A stretch of DNA of 64,000 bases from PNON01 sp963757065. GTDB lineage: Bacteria > Chloroflexota > Anaerolineae > Anaerolineales > Anaerolineaceae. The DNA is taken from the NCBI GenBank assembly GCA_963757065.1, contig CAVWQC010000007.1, positions 248,001 to 312,000 of the forward strand. Direction: 5' to 3'. A program made the translations under genes and the position numbers. Under the pieces are notes generated by a model. It had not been told where the DNA came from. It did no database searches and saw only the letters and a program-made list of their open reading frames with translations. The stretch's first letter is position 1. Each line of letters begins with the position of its first letter. Positions 11,705 to 21,044 of the stretch are shown here, piece by piece.

Positions 11705-11728
11705 TGTATTACCTTTTGAATGACTTCA

Positions 11729-11767
11729 CCATCCGAACGGAATTCATACCTTCGGATGGTTTTTATT
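11729..11767 (+). terminator. Intrinsic terminator of modA
   Basis: CCATCCGAA (11729-11737) pairs perfectly with TTCGGATGG (11751-11759), followed by TTTTTATT, 25 bp after the modA stop. Confidence 0.9.
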
Positions 11768-11814
11768 ACCATATCTGCGAAACGAGAGATATAATTCTCA
11801 GGACAATGAGGTAT

Positions 11815-12024
11815 TTATTCCACCGCTACCATCACATTGGATGCCTTGATCACAGCAAATACTTCTTTGCCCTCTTTCAATTCCAGGCTTTCCACAGATT
11901 CTTTTGTGATGACCGAAACGATGGTTTCCCCGGCAGCAGTCACAATGATGACCTCGGAATTGACTGCTCCTGGAATGATCTTCTTGATCTTTCCCTTTAA
12001 TACATTGCGTGCGCTGATCTTCAT
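11815..12024 (-). CDS. Molybdate-binding Mop/TOBE-domain protein
   Basis: Small cytoplasmic oxyanion-binding protein of 69 residues, a single Mop (molbindin) domain: MKISARNVLKGKIKKIIPGAVNSEV...VVS-type strands, ...SVESLELKEGKEVFAVIKASNVMVAVE. Such proteins form hexamers that store molybdate or tungstate. The ATG has AGGAGATAATT upstream. It lies tail to tail with modA, which fits a molybdate-handling role. It is a complete stand-alone domain, not a fragment of ModC or ModE. Confidence 0.88.
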   Translation of the reverse strand: MKISARNVLKGKIKKIIPGAVNSEVIIVTAAGETIVSVITKESVESLELKEGKEVFAVIKASNVMVAVE

Positions 12025-12269
12025 AATTATCTCCTGAATTAATGCTGGAATTTGAATTTATTTTATTTTTACTAAATTCATTATAACGATTCCGATGAGT
12101 TATCCGGTGGTGTGTACAAGAAAATTTGCAACCATGACTTATGAAGGTAATCCAACCTTGGATCAATAATCAGTATTAATCCGGAAATTATTGTTGAAGA
12201 TATTCCATGGTTTCCCAAATGTTATAATAGTCCCCAATTACTTTCTCATATCAATAAGGAATAAGCTGC

Positions 12270-12917
12270 TTGAATAACTCCCCCAGGTACTTTCGCGAAC
12301 CCTTTAATGGATTATCCCATCTCATCGGTGCGATATTATCATTGGTCGGATTTATTTACCTGATGTTCAGGGGGTGGGGAGACACGACCAGGGTAATTGC
12401 TTACCTGATCTACGGAATCAGCCTGATCCTGATGTTCTCATCCAGTGCAGCGTATCATCTGATCCATGCCAGTGATCGGGCAATGCTTGTCCTGCGTAAA
12501 CTCGACCATACTGCCATTTATTTGTTGATCGCCGGATCATATACCCCCATGTGTCTCATCTTTTTCGAAGGTTTCTGGCGGTTTGGAATGCTGACGATCA
12601 TCTGGAGTATGGCTCTGGTGGGGATCACTGTGAAACTGTTTGTGATCAAGGCTCCCCGCTGGGTAACAGCCGGCCTCTATCTTCTAATGGGTTGGACCTG
12701 TGTCATGGCAGTGGGTGAGATGATCCGAACCATGCCGGCTGGTGCTTTCGTCTGGTTGATATTGGGCGGACTATTTTACACCGTCGGAGCGGTCATATAT
12801 ATCACCAGGAAATTGGATTTCAAGCCGGATGTTTTCGGTTTCCACGAAGTCTGGCATATTTTTGTGATCCTGGGAGCAGCCAGTCACTTTATCATGATCG
12901 CCATTTTCACAGTATAA
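12270..12917 (+). CDS. Hemolysin III family (PAQR-like) membrane protein
   Basis: Seven-helix inner-membrane protein of 215 residues in the HlyIII/YqfA family, related to PAQR receptors. Conserved family residues are visible in FNGLSHLIGAILSLVG, SSAAYHLIH and the C-terminal FHEVWHIFVILGAASHFIMI, whose histidines bind metal in PAQR relatives. The start is a TTG with AAGGA nine bases upstream; no better in-frame ATG exists. The name is historical and does not imply haemolysis. No operon partner is obvious. Confidence 0.85.
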   Translation: MNNSPRYFREPFNGLSHLIGAILSLVGFIYLMFRGWGDTTRVIAYLIYGISLILMFSSSAAYHLIHASDRAMLVLRKLDHTAIYLLIAGSYTPMCLIFFEGFWRFGMLTIIWSMALVGITVKLFVIKAPRWVTAGLYLLMGWTCVMAVGEMIRTMPAGAFVWLILGGLFYTVGAVIYITRKLDFKPDVFGFHEVWHIFVILGAASHFIMIAIFTV

Positions 12918-13086
12918 AAAATTATACAAAGCTATATAATTAAATATACTATTGCTTAGCCTTATAAAGCTTTGGTATGGGGTTACATTATTTGGTATCC
13001 CGCCAACACCATTTCATCGATTTCATCGCCCCAAAAAACCCCGGAAAAGATTTTTTCAAGAACGGTGTCCGATCAGGAGGTGGGGT

Positions 13087-15198
13087 ATGCGTCAGATCAA
13101 AGTCATTATTTTTACAATTGTCATTTTATTATCCATGCTGGCATGCAGCATCGGGGGGAATACAAATGAAGTTGCGAAGCTGAAAAGTACCATTGAATCC
13201 TTAAAGAACACCATTGAACCCGCTATTCAAGCTCAGGTAGAGACAGCGATCCCGGATATTCCCTTGCTTACAGATAACTCTTCCACCGGGAATGCTGATC
13301 CTCAGATGCTGGAATTGCTCGGCCAGCATGGCGGCAGTTCAGGGGCGATCGTGGTGGATGGAGGAATTGCCTATATCGGGCAGGGACCCAGAGTGGTCGT
13401 TGTGGATATTTCAGCGGCGGATGCACCCAGGGTTTTGGGTGAGACAAAAGTACTTCCCGGCCTGGTTGAAGGGATCAGCCTTGTTGGCAAAACGATCTTT
13501 GTTGTCACCAAGTATGGTGGATTGTATAGTTTCGATATCAAGGATCCAACCAATCCAAAGTTACTCGGAGAATTCTATACCGGAAAGACCCGGATGCGAT
13601 GCCATAGAAATTGTAGGAGCAAATGCATATATCGCCTGCAATGCCGGCGGGTTATTGATCGTGAATGTGTCGGACCCGGGAGACATGAAAGAGATTGGGC
13701 AAGGTGCTGAGCGTGGCGCGATGACTTCCATTAAAGTGATCGGAGATTATGCGTATATCGTCGATATTTCCGCGCATGGTCTGGCAACTTATGACATATC
13801 TGATCCGGCAAAACCTGATCGAACAGCATTATTTAGTACTGAGGATGTTCAGGGTGAATCTCCAGATTTGTATAGTTTTGCCAGTGTTCAACAATGCGGC
13901 GCACTGCTTTGCCTGGCAGGTGGCGGATCGGGATTGGTATTGCTCAACCTGGATGATCCCTCAAAACCCGGGTTTGCTGGCAGGTACGATACTGCTTACG
14001 CAACCGGGTTAACTCAAATTGATAATTTGATCTACCTGGTGGATGAAACCGTAGGGGTCCATGTGCTTGATTATTCGAACTCGAAAGCCATTAAGCAGGT
14101 GGGAATGTTGCCAGCCGCGGTTGGTGACTGGGAATTATCGGTGACTGAAGTCTATGAAAGGCCAGTAACAGCCTACGCCCAACGCTTGTATATTGCGGAT
14201 CAATCCTGGGGTATCACGATTATCGACGCTATGAATTCAGGGAATATTAAACGCATCGGGCATTATCAGACTCCCGCACCTGAAGCATTATTTGATATCA
14301 CTGTCCTGGGTGACTATGCTTATATCATAGGTAAAGATGGCGGATTCCGCATTCTGGATATATCCGATCCATCGGAAATAACTGAAGTAGCATACGATGA
14401 CAGTCGGAAAGACATATACACACAGAGTCCTACTGCTTTGATCGTCGAAGACCAATATGCATATATTTCAGATTCAAATTACCCGTTCCATATTTACGAT
14501 ATTTCCAATCCCTCCAAACCGGTTGAAATTGGGGCGGTATTCGATCACGCAGCTTCTGATGGAGCTTTTGACATTGCCAAGGCAGGAGATTATGTTTACC
14601 TATCCGGTTGGGGATTGAAGGATGCATTTTATCCCGGTCAGGGGATTTGGGTGATTGATGTTTCCGACCCGAATGACCCGCAGGCGGTCAAATTCGTGGA
14701 TGTTCCCAATGAGAGATGGAGTTTGGATATTAAAGGGGAAGTATTATATGCACTGGATGGTAATGTAGATGAGAAGGAACCGGAACCTTTAGCTCTACGG
14801 GTATTCGATATTTCGGAACCATCGAACCCGGTTGCAACCGGAACATATCCAGTCCCGATCCAGCCATTTGTCACCTACTGATCTAAGGGTAGCGGGAGAT
14901 ACCCTGTATCTCTCCTTATCGATGCAGGGGATAATGGGATTTGATATTTCGGATCCACTCAAACCCGTCGAAATTGGGAACTTGCCTGGAACGAACTTCA
15001 CCGCCAGCCCAAGCCTGGACTGGTCTGATCCATATTTGATCCATGGCGGCATGATGTTATATGACGTTTCAGACACACCTACTCCGGAACTTATCCAGCC
15101 TGGCTAACCTGCCGGGTGCCTGGGCTGCGGATGTGGTGGATGACAAATTGTACGTTGTTACTGAATTCCAGGGTTTGTATGTGTATCAACTGAAATGA
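13087..15198 (+). CDS. LVIVD-repeat beta-propeller lipoprotein (three frame shifts)
   Basis: Secreted, lipid-anchored beta-propeller protein. The ATG at 13087 follows AGGAGG and gives MRQIKVIIFTIVILLSMLAC, a lipoprotein signal. A short coiled segment follows, then many LVIVD repeats (forms of GDYAYIxDxxxGLxIxDISDPxxPxxVG). Three one-base insertions, near 13588, 14872 and 15085, divide it into four frames: ...EFYTGK to PGCDAIEIVGANAY, ...PVPIQPFV to PTDLRVAGDTLYL, and ...TPE to NLSSLANLPGAWAAD. The rebuilt protein is about 703 residues and ends LYVYQLK. Function unknown; such proteins are probably surface-binding. The toroid gene follows after 11 bp. Confidence 0.75.
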
Positions 15199-15209
15199 GG
15201 ATAAATGTG

Positions 15210-16188
15210 ATGGAAACTGTAATATGAGTGGCTGCTAACCGGTCCTGCCTTCGTGGAATATCGCACCCGGGTAGACCTATTAGGTCAAGCCGAAACCGCA
15301 CTTGAAGTGATAGAAAGTCGTCGCAGGATGCTGGCAGACCCGCTGGTTTCTGGGTTGATCACCGAACTGGCAGGTTGGCCGGGTCATGTTCTGAACAGCC
15401 ATAAGTCTGCCAGCCAGCAATTTCACAAGCTCAATTTTCTGGTTGACATCGGCATCACAGCAGCAGATGAAGGAATGCGGCAGGTTGTTGATAGAATCCT
15501 CGCTCATCAATCCGAAGAAGGACCGTTCCAATTACCGATGCAGATTTCCGAACATTATGGCGGCAGCGGGGAAGAGACCGGAGCCTGGGCGTTGTGCGAT
15601 GCACCTTTGATCCTGTATGCATTATCGAAACTGGGGTATTGCGGAAGATGCAAGGATAAGGAAAGGGATTGAATATTTGATTCCATTGTGCCGCGAGAAT
15701 GGCTGGCCCTGTGCGGTCTCTCGCGAACTGGGCAAATTCCGTGGACCAGGACGGAAGGATGATCCCTGCTCCTATGCCAACCTGGCCATGCTGAAGCTGT
15801 TGAGTTTAGATCCACGAGACCAAACCACAGCCGAGGCAAAAATCGGCGTGGAGACTTTATTAAATCTATGGGAACACCGGCAGGAGCTGCACCCATATAT
15901 GTTCTATATGGGTACGGATTTCTCCAAACTGAAGGTGCCGCTGGTCTGGTATGACCTGATGCATGTGCTGGAAGTGATTACCAGTTACCCGGATTTCCGG
16001 AATGACCTCAGACTGCAATCCATGCTGGACGTACTGAAAAGCAAAGCGGATTCGGATGGCCGCTTACACCCTGGAATCTGTCTGGACAGCCTGGAAGGAT
16101 TGGGAATTCGGGCAAAAGAAAGTCTCCATCCTTCTGGTTAACCTTTCTGGCGAAAAGGATGATGAAAAGATCAGGGATGAGCGATTAG
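15210..16188 (+). CDS. Alpha/alpha-toroid (prenyltransferase/terpene-cyclase-like repeat) protein, broken by four frame shifts
   Basis: Conserved hypothetical protein of about 325 residues with prenyltransferase-like helical repeats. Recognisable blocks lie in successive frames: YEWLLTGPAFVEYRTRVDLLGQ, HQSEEGPFQLPMQISEHYGGSGEETGAWALCDAP, GIAEDARIRKGIEYLIPLCRENGWPCAVSRELGKFRGPGRKDDPCSY, MGTDFSKLKVPLVWYDLMHVLEVI, AYTLESVWTAWKDWEFGQKK and SPSFWLTFLAKRMMK. One-base insertions near 15222, 15646, 16068 and 16113 separate them. The start ATG has GAGG nine bases upstream, overlapping the stop of the LVIVD gene. Catalytic function is not established. Four shifts in under 1 kb leave open that it is a pseudogene. 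Confidence 0.65.
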
Positions 16189-16247
16189 TCATTAGTTATC
16201 AGTAGCTCAATTCCTTGCCTAATCACTAATCACCAATCACTGATCGT
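16182..16247. repeat. Heptamer-type repeat tract (ATTAGTx / xACTAAT), inverted arms
   Basis: GATTAGTCATTAGTTATCAG is followed 20 bp later by CTAATCACTAATCACCAATC, the opposite orientation of the same unit, so the tract can fold back. The same unit recurs at about 51406, 53686, 54787 and 58040. Confidence 0.7.
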
Positions 16248-16267
16248 GAAACTTATCTTCTTTCCCC

Positions 16268-16296
16268 TTGACATAATAGAATATATGTTCTATAAT
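16268..16296 (+). promoter_or_regulatory. Consensus promoter with a palindromic operator in its spacer
   Basis: TTGACA (16268-16273), exactly 17 bp, TATAAT (16291-16296): a perfect sigma-70 consensus. The spacer holds ATAGAA-N6-TTCTAT, with core GAATATATGTTC. That differs by one base from the GAAC-N4-GTTC box bound by LexA of Gram-positive bacteria. A repressor bound here would cover the polymerase site. The identity of the repressor is a guess. Confidence 0.8.
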
Positions 16297-16325
16297 ATGA
16301 AAAATCAAATTTGGGAGGGATGAAT

Positions 16326-16793
16326 ATGGATTACCATTGTGAGATCAAAGATCTGCCGGAGCAGCCGATATTATCCATTCGAACACGTTCATCGATGATA
16401 TCGCTGCCAAAAACATTAGGTAAAGCATTTGAAAAGCTCGAAGCCAGACTGAAAGAACTGGGGGAAGAACCTGCAGGGGCACCTTTCGTTGCCTATTACA
16501 ATAAGAACATGCTTAACTTGGATATCGAGATCGGGTTCCCGATAAAGCACTCGCTGGAAGGGAACGAAGAGATCAATGCCGGCATTCAGCCTGCTGGAAA
16601 ATATGCCATGACCACGCATCAAGGTCCTTATGGCAATGTACGGCCTGCATATAACGCCCTGACGAAAAAAGTGAAAGATGAAGGGTTCCAGCCCAGCGGT
16701 GCTGCCTATGAGTATTACCTCAATGACCCCATGAATACGAAAGCAAGCGATCTGCTAACCCAGGTGGTCTTTCCTCTTAAACCGAAAGGATAA
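16326..16793 (+). CDS. GyrI-like effector-binding domain protein 1
   Basis: Cytoplasmic single-domain protein of 155 residues in the GyrI-like/AraC effector-binding (SOUL-related) fold. Motifs are MDYHCEIKDLPEQPILSIRTRSS, PFVAYYNKNMLNLDIEIGFPI and TTHQGPYGNVRPAYNALTKKVKDEG followed by EYYLNDP. The start is the ATG at 16326, seven bases from GGAGG; the upstream ATG at 16320 overlaps that site. A paralogue follows after 4 bp, so the pair is one operon under the consensus promoter. These proteins bind small ligands, and some sequester toxic compounds. The ligand is unknown here. Confidence 0.85.
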   Translation: MDYHCEIKDLPEQPILSIRTRSSMISLPKTLGKAFEKLEARLKELGEEPAGAPFVAYYNKNMLNLDIEIGFPIKHSLEGNEEINAGIQPAGKYAMTTHQGPYGNVRPAYNALTKKVKDEGFQPSGAAYEYYLNDPMNTKASDLLTQVVFPLKPKG

Positions 16794-16797
16794 GGAA

Positions 16798-17253
16798 ATG
16801 GAATATAAATGCGAGATTATTGAAACGAAAGATCAGTATGTCCTTTCCATCCGAACACATGTAAGTGTAGAGAACTTGCCGCCGTTAATTGGACAATCTT
16901 ATGGGAAGATCATGGCCAGGCTGGAAGAAACTGGGGTAGCGATTTCCGGAGAGCCTTTTGTAGCCTACTATAACCTGGATATGGAAAACCTGGATGTTGA
17001 AATGGGTTTTCCTGTTAATATGAAGGTGGAAGGCAAAGGTGAAATTCAACCGGGAATGATCCCGGGCGGGGCTAAAGCTAAAACCATGCATGTGGGAGCA
17101 TATCAGGAAATGGCTCCAGCATATGAAACGCTGACACAGTACATCAAAGACCAGGGAAGGGAACCCACCGGGGTGGCTTACGAATATTATCTCGATCCTC
17201 CTGAGGTTCCCATGGAGAAAACCCGTACGGTAATCGTATTTCCATTAAAATAA
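16798..17253 (+). CDS. GyrI-like effector-binding domain protein 2 (tandem paralogue)
   Basis: Second copy of the preceding gene, 151 residues. Clear residue-by-residue similarity includes MEYKCEIIETKDQYVLSIRTHVS, PFVAYYNLDMENLDVEMGFPV, MHVGAYQEMAPAYETLTQYIKDQG and AYEYYLDPPEV. The start follows GGATAAGGAA, which contains the stop of copy 1. Divergence between the copies indicates an old duplication and possibly different ligands. A bidirectional terminator follows. Confidence 0.85.
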   Translation: MEYKCEIIETKDQYVLSIRTHVSVENLPPLIGQSYGKIMARLEETGVAISGEPFVAYYNLDMENLDVEMGFPVNMKVEGKGEIQPGMIPGGAKAKTMHVGAYQEMAPAYETLTQYIKDQGREPTGVAYEYYLDPPEVPMEKTRTVIVFPLK

Positions 17254-17258
17254 TCACA

Positions 17259-17302
17259 AAAAATGGCATGACCTGAGAAAACTATCAGAGCATGCCATTT
17301 TT
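17259..17302. terminator. Bidirectional terminator between the GyrI-like pair and the alcohol dehydrogenase gene
   Basis: AAAAATGGCATG (17259-17270) pairs perfectly with CATGCCATTTTT (17291-17302), giving a U-tract on both strands between convergent genes. Confidence 0.9.
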
Positions 17303-17322
17303 GATTTTAAAAAGACGTTATA

Positions 17323-18492
17323 TCAATACGCTAGTTTGTAAATACTCACCACATCCGCCTGATTTAACTTTACAAAATTACTGACGGTCTTTTGCCCGGA
17401 ATTGGTGCATTTGGCAGCCATTTCATCAAAGTGTTTATCATCGATTCCGGCTGCGCTGAGTTGGGTTGGTAACCCGAGTGATTGCCAGAATGCTTCCAAC
17501 CGTTCGATACCTTGCAGAGCTGACCATCCTGGATTGAAATAATCAGGTTCCACATTCCAGACCCGCACCGCGAACTGGACGAATCGGTGAAGATCATGGT
17601 TGTGTACATACTTCATCCAGGCCGGGAAGACGATCGCCAGGCCGGCACCGTGAGCCATATCATACATGGCGCTGATCTCATGCTCGATCTCATGGGAACC
17701 CCAATCGCCAATCCGTCCGGTATTCAAGAGGTTGTTGTGAGCCACCGTTCCGGTCCACATAAATTCCGCCCAGGCATCGTAATTTGTAGGCTGCTGAATT
17801 ACGATCGGAGCATTCGTGATCATTGTTTTCATGGCGGCTTCAATAAGGCGGTCAGTCAGTTCCACATTTTGTACATTGGTAAAGTAGCGTTCCATCAAAT
17901 GAGCCATGATATCCACTGCACCACAGGCTGCCTGGTAGGGAGGCAGTGTAAACGCCAGTTCAGGATTAAGAATGGAAAAACGCGGGTACACATGGATGGA
18001 ATTGAACGCCCGTTTCAACATTCCATCCTCTTTGGTAATAACAGATCCGGTACTGGCTTCGCTTCCAGCTGCCGGGATGGTAAGCACTGTTCCAACCGGT
18101 AGCGCTTGTTTAACCACGGCCTTTTCTGAAAAGAAATCCCAAACATCGCCGTCATATGGGACCCCTGCCGCTATGGCTTTGGCAGAATCGATCACGCTTC
18201 CACCACCTACAGCCAGGATAAATTCAATATTCTGTTCCCGGCAAATCCGAATTCCTTTGTATACCAATGATAAAACCGGATTGGCTTTCACACCGGCTAA
18301 TTCAACAAATTCGATATTCTTATCTGTAAGAGATTTGACCACCCGATCATACAATCCGGTTGTCTTGATGGATCCGGAACCATAGAGCAGAAGGATCTTC
18401 TGACTGTATACAGCTGTTTCTTTGCCAACTTGCATTTCGGAACCGCGTCCGAATATGATCTTGGTGGGATTGGAGAATACAAAATTTTCCAT
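17323..18492 (-). CDS. Iron-containing alcohol dehydrogenase
   Basis: Cytoplasmic NAD(P)-dependent group III alcohol dehydrogenase, 389 residues, of the butanol dehydrogenase/YqhD type. The nucleotide part has VKANPVLSLVYKGIRICREQ and FILAVGGGSVIDSAKAIAAG. The metal site lies in ACGAVDIMAHLMERYF and EHEISAMYDMAHGAGLAIVFPAWMKY, with the usual Asp and His ligands visible. The start is the ATG at 18492 with GGAGGT, giving MENFVFSNPTKIIFG; a longer in-frame start at 18519 has no ribosome binding site. Likely role: aldehyde reduction during fermentation or detoxification. It appears monocistronic. Confidence 0.92.
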   Translation of the reverse strand: MENFVFSNPTKIIFGRGSEMQVGKETAVYSQKILLLYGSGSIKTTGLYDRVVKSLTDKNIEFVELAGVKANPVLSLVYKGIRICREQNIEFILAVGGGSVIDSAKAIAAGVPYDGDVWDFFSEKAVVKQALPVGTVLTIPAAGSEASTGSVITKEDGMLKRAFNSIHVYPRFSILNPELAFTLPPYQAACGAVDIMAHLMERYFTNVQNVELTDRLIEAAMKTMITNAPIVIQQPTNYDAWAEFMWTGTVAHNNLLNTGRIGDWGSHEIEHEISAMYDMAHGAGLAIVFPAWMKYVHNHDLHRFVQFAVRVWNVEPDYFNPGWSALQGIERLEAFWQSLGLPTQLSAAGIDDKHFDEMAAKCTNSGQKTVSNFVKLNQADVVSIYKLAY

Positions 18493-18828
18493 AATTACCT
18501 CCAGGTATTTGTGTAGCAAGACTGAAGCACTATTATAAATGGAAAACAGGTGATAAAGGACATTTGCCTTTTTTCTATATAGCTAATAGTACGAATTCGC
18601 CGATACCCTAAAGCTATTAATTTATCCAAGGTACAGATTATTTGCCATTATATGATAAGTAACCGCAACAGATTATCAAAAATCATCGAAGAAATTTAGG
18701 ACCGATATATGGTATTCCGTTATTTGTATAACATAAAAAGTGAGTGTATTTTAGTAAGTATTCCAGAAAGTAAAAACTGCCGACAAGGGAATTGTCAGCA
18801 GTAATATTTATGATAAGAAAGAGATTCA
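18493..18828. other. Intergenic region between the dehydrogenase and the membrane protein genes
   Basis: Non-coding, AT-rich. It should carry the dehydrogenase promoter on its left part. The right end carries the terminator of the next minus-strand gene (18772-18802). Nothing else is clear. Confidence 0.5.
18772..18802 (-). terminator. Intrinsic terminator of the minus-strand membrane protein gene
   Basis: On the minus strand ACTGCTGACAA and TTGTCGGCAGT form a stem with one mismatch, followed by TTTTTAC. It lies 27 bp after the stop at 18829. Confidence 0.75.
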
Positions 18829-19497
18829 TTATCCGTTTGCTTCCACCTTTTTTGCCAATAAACGGATCCCGTAAGGAACGAGGGCAATTGCCATCAGAAT
18901 TGAAGCAAATAAGTTGATTATCTCAAGACCATCAGGAGTGGCAATGAAAACCGCTCCAATCAAAAACAGTATACTCTGCCAGTAAGGGAGGGTCCTTGCC
19001 TTGATCATCGCAACCGCTTGAATACCAAAACCGATCGGCAGTAATACCATTCCCCAAGTCAAAACCATCCATCCTTCTTTATTGAAAATTGCCAATACGC
19101 CCGGAAGTATTTGCGTGAATTCATTTGGCGATAAGGAGTCAAATGCGCTCATAGTCAGGCAAAAGGCCCCTTTATCGGCAGCAAGAAAGATCGCGCCTAA
19201 AATTGCCAGTGATGCTCCAATAAACCCGGCCAGGGCTGAGGAACTGCGGTCAAGTAGTTTCATAAAATGCAATGCAACTACAACTAATAATGCGGTGTTT
19301 AATGTGACCAAAACATGCCCAAACTGCAAAACTGGATTTTGGTGTGCCCGAAAAATGAGTTCCAGTGGATTTAGCAAATGGGGGGTTGCCAGTCCAGGGT
19401 GAACCGCAAAAGCAAAGGCAAAAACTAATGGGAACAATATTAACGCTATTCCAGTCCCATTTTTCTTAATAAGATCTACTACTTTACGACTTTCCAT
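18829..19497 (-). CDS. Integral membrane protein, function unknown
   Basis: Membrane protein of 222 residues with six or seven predicted helices (for example GIALILFPLVFAFAF, VLVTLNTALLVVVALHFM, GFIGASLAILGAIFLAA, SILFLIGAVFIATPDG). The start is the ATG at 19497 with TTAGGAGAAATTAAA; a longer ORF to 19578 lacks a site. It is divergent from a TetR gene, with a palindrome between them, so it is probably the target of that regulator. I do not recognise a named family with confidence. Confidence 0.7.
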   Translation of the reverse strand: MESRKVVDLIKKNGTGIALILFPLVFAFAFAVHPGLATPHLLNPLELIFRAHQNPVLQFGHVLVTLNTALLVVVALHFMKLLDRSSSALAGFIGASLAILGAIFLAADKGAFCLTMSAFDSLSPNEFTQILPGVLAIFNKEGWMVLTWGMVLLPIGFGIQAVAMIKARTLPYWQSILFLIGAVFIATPDGLEIINLFASILMAIALVPYGIRLLAKKVEANG

Positions 19498-19530
19498 TTT
19501 AATTTCTCCTAATATAATTTTTTTAATTTT

Positions 19531-19552
19531 TAACAAGTTATATAATTTGTTA
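19531..19552. promoter_or_regulatory. Candidate TetR operator in the divergent region
   Basis: TAACAA and TTGTTA form inverted arms around a 10-bp AT-rich centre (19531-19552) between the divergent TetR and membrane protein genes. The centre contains TATAAT, which could be the -10 element of either gene. Confidence 0.45.
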
Positions 19553-19652
19553 TCAACATTATGCTTTTTGACCATCAAAATAACAATCTACACGATCGCA
19601 GTTATGTCCACTAATGGACAAAACACAGATATTGTGCAAAAAGGCCTATCAT

Positions 19653-20234
19653 ATGACCAACCAAAAGCAAGATCGTCGTTCCCAGCGTACCCGGGAAGCA
19701 TTGTTCAATTCCCTCATTTCTTTATTATCAGAAAAACACTATGACGAGATCACAGTGAACGAAATAATTGCACGAGCCAATATTGGCCGGTCGACTTTTT
19801 ATGTGCATTACCAGACAAAAGATGATCTATTGAAGAGTGGATTTGAACGGGTGTTGGATCGACTAATTGAAAATATTCAATTGGTTGATAATGGACAAGA
19901 TTTCCACATTGAAACTTCAGATTTATTCCGGCACGCGAAAGGACATTATGAGCTGTACCGGACACTGGTTTGGGGATCAGGATTCAGTTTGCTCACAATA
20001 GAAGGACACTCTGCATTGAGCAAGAAGCTGCAGGATTATTTATCGGTATTTATTAAGGGAAAAATTGAACCAGCCATTCCATTGCCTGTTCTATGTCACT
20101 CAATCGCAGGGACAATTCTGATGCTGTTGAAATGGTGGCTTGACAACAAAATGCCTTATTCACCGGAACGCATGGATGAAATATTTCACCAGTTAGCCAT
20201 GCCGGGAGTGAGAAATATTCTGAAATTTACCTAA
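19653..20234 (+). CDS. TetR family transcriptional regulator
   Basis: DNA-binding repressor of 193 residues. The N-terminal helix-turn-helix region is RRSQRTREALFNSLISLLSEKHYDEITVNEIIARANIGRSTFYVHYQTKDDLL, a textbook TetR_N domain; the C-terminal ligand domain has no further match I can name. I use the ATG at 19653 (MTNQKQDRRSQRTRE); a longer ORF from 19614 adds 13 residues with no family similarity. It is divergent from the membrane protein at 18829-19497 and probably represses it and itself. Confidence 0.88.
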   Translation: MTNQKQDRRSQRTREALFNSLISLLSEKHYDEITVNEIIARANIGRSTFYVHYQTKDDLLKSGFERVLDRLIENIQLVDNGQDFHIETSDLFRHAKGHYELYRTLVWGSGFSLLTIEGHSALSKKLQDYLSVFIKGKIEPAIPLPVLCHSIAGTILMLLKWWLDNKMPYSPERMDEIFHQLAMPGVRNILKFT

Positions 20235-20240
20235 ATGATA

Positions 20241-21015
20241 TTAAAGTGTGCCGTGCTGTTTTTGTGCAGACCGCAATATACGACTGAGCAGCAATAAGAG
20301 CAACACCAATCCGGCAGCTGTGAAGCCGGCAATATTCAACGGTGCCAGGTTCAACCAGCGGACCGAGATACCCACGAATGCCCAAACGAGTACCAGGGAA
20401 TAAGCGATATCAGACCTGGTAAAGGACATCAATCCGGAAATCAGAACCCCGGCTGTAAGCATGACCAATGTCCATGCAACATCGCTTACACCCCATCCAT
20501 TCCAGCCGATATATGAAAGCAATGCGGTGGCATTGGCAATGGTGGCGACTGTTATCCACCCCAGGTAGAGACTGAATGGAATGGAAATCAACCATTTATC
20601 CGCTCTGGAAAACAAGGTCTTGCCAATATTGAGCCGCAGGTATATGAGCAGTAAAGATACCAGCAGGATGATCATGATCACAAGGGTGATGGCGTAATAC
20701 CCGTAATGCCAGAAGTAGATCCAGGATCCGTTAGCCAGGTTGCTTAAAACCACAAGCCAGCCGGTTTTTATCAGGAGCGGGTTATTCCTTTGAGATGGTA
20801 AGTGAATGGTATATTGTATAAGCGATCAGACCAATATAGATCAAGCCCCAGATGGCAAATACATATCCAGCCGGAACGAACAGCACTTTGAAACTGTCTG
20901 ATATTTCTCCTGTACCACGCCCGTTGAGGGGAATGGCATTGGCCGCACCATTCATGACCAGGGTAAAAATAGTGGTGAAGATCACAAAAAATTGCCTTAA
21001 GATATGGTTTTTCAT
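20241..21015 (-). CDS. TspO/MBR-like tryptophan-rich membrane protein (frameshifted)
   Basis: Polytopic membrane protein of about 257 residues resembling the longer tryptophan-rich sensory protein group. N-terminal part: NGAANAIPLNGRGTGEISDSFKVLFVPAGYVFAIWGLIYIGLIAYTIY. One extra base near 20790 separates this from NNPLLIKTGWLVVLSNLANGSWIYFWHYGYYAI and the remaining helices, which end at 20241. The PAGYVFAIWGLIY and W-rich stretches match TspO-like signatures. The start at 21015 has GAAAGG six bases upstream. TspO relatives bind porphyrins or steroids; the ligand here is unknown. Confidence 0.65.
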
Positions 21016-21044
21016 TTTCATCCTTTCAATCACATTTTTGAAAG

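Noticed and set aside
10842..12024. Molybdenum cofactor riboswitch before modA or the Mop gene
   Set aside because: Leaders are too short and AT-rich and show no multi-helix fold that I could trace by eye.
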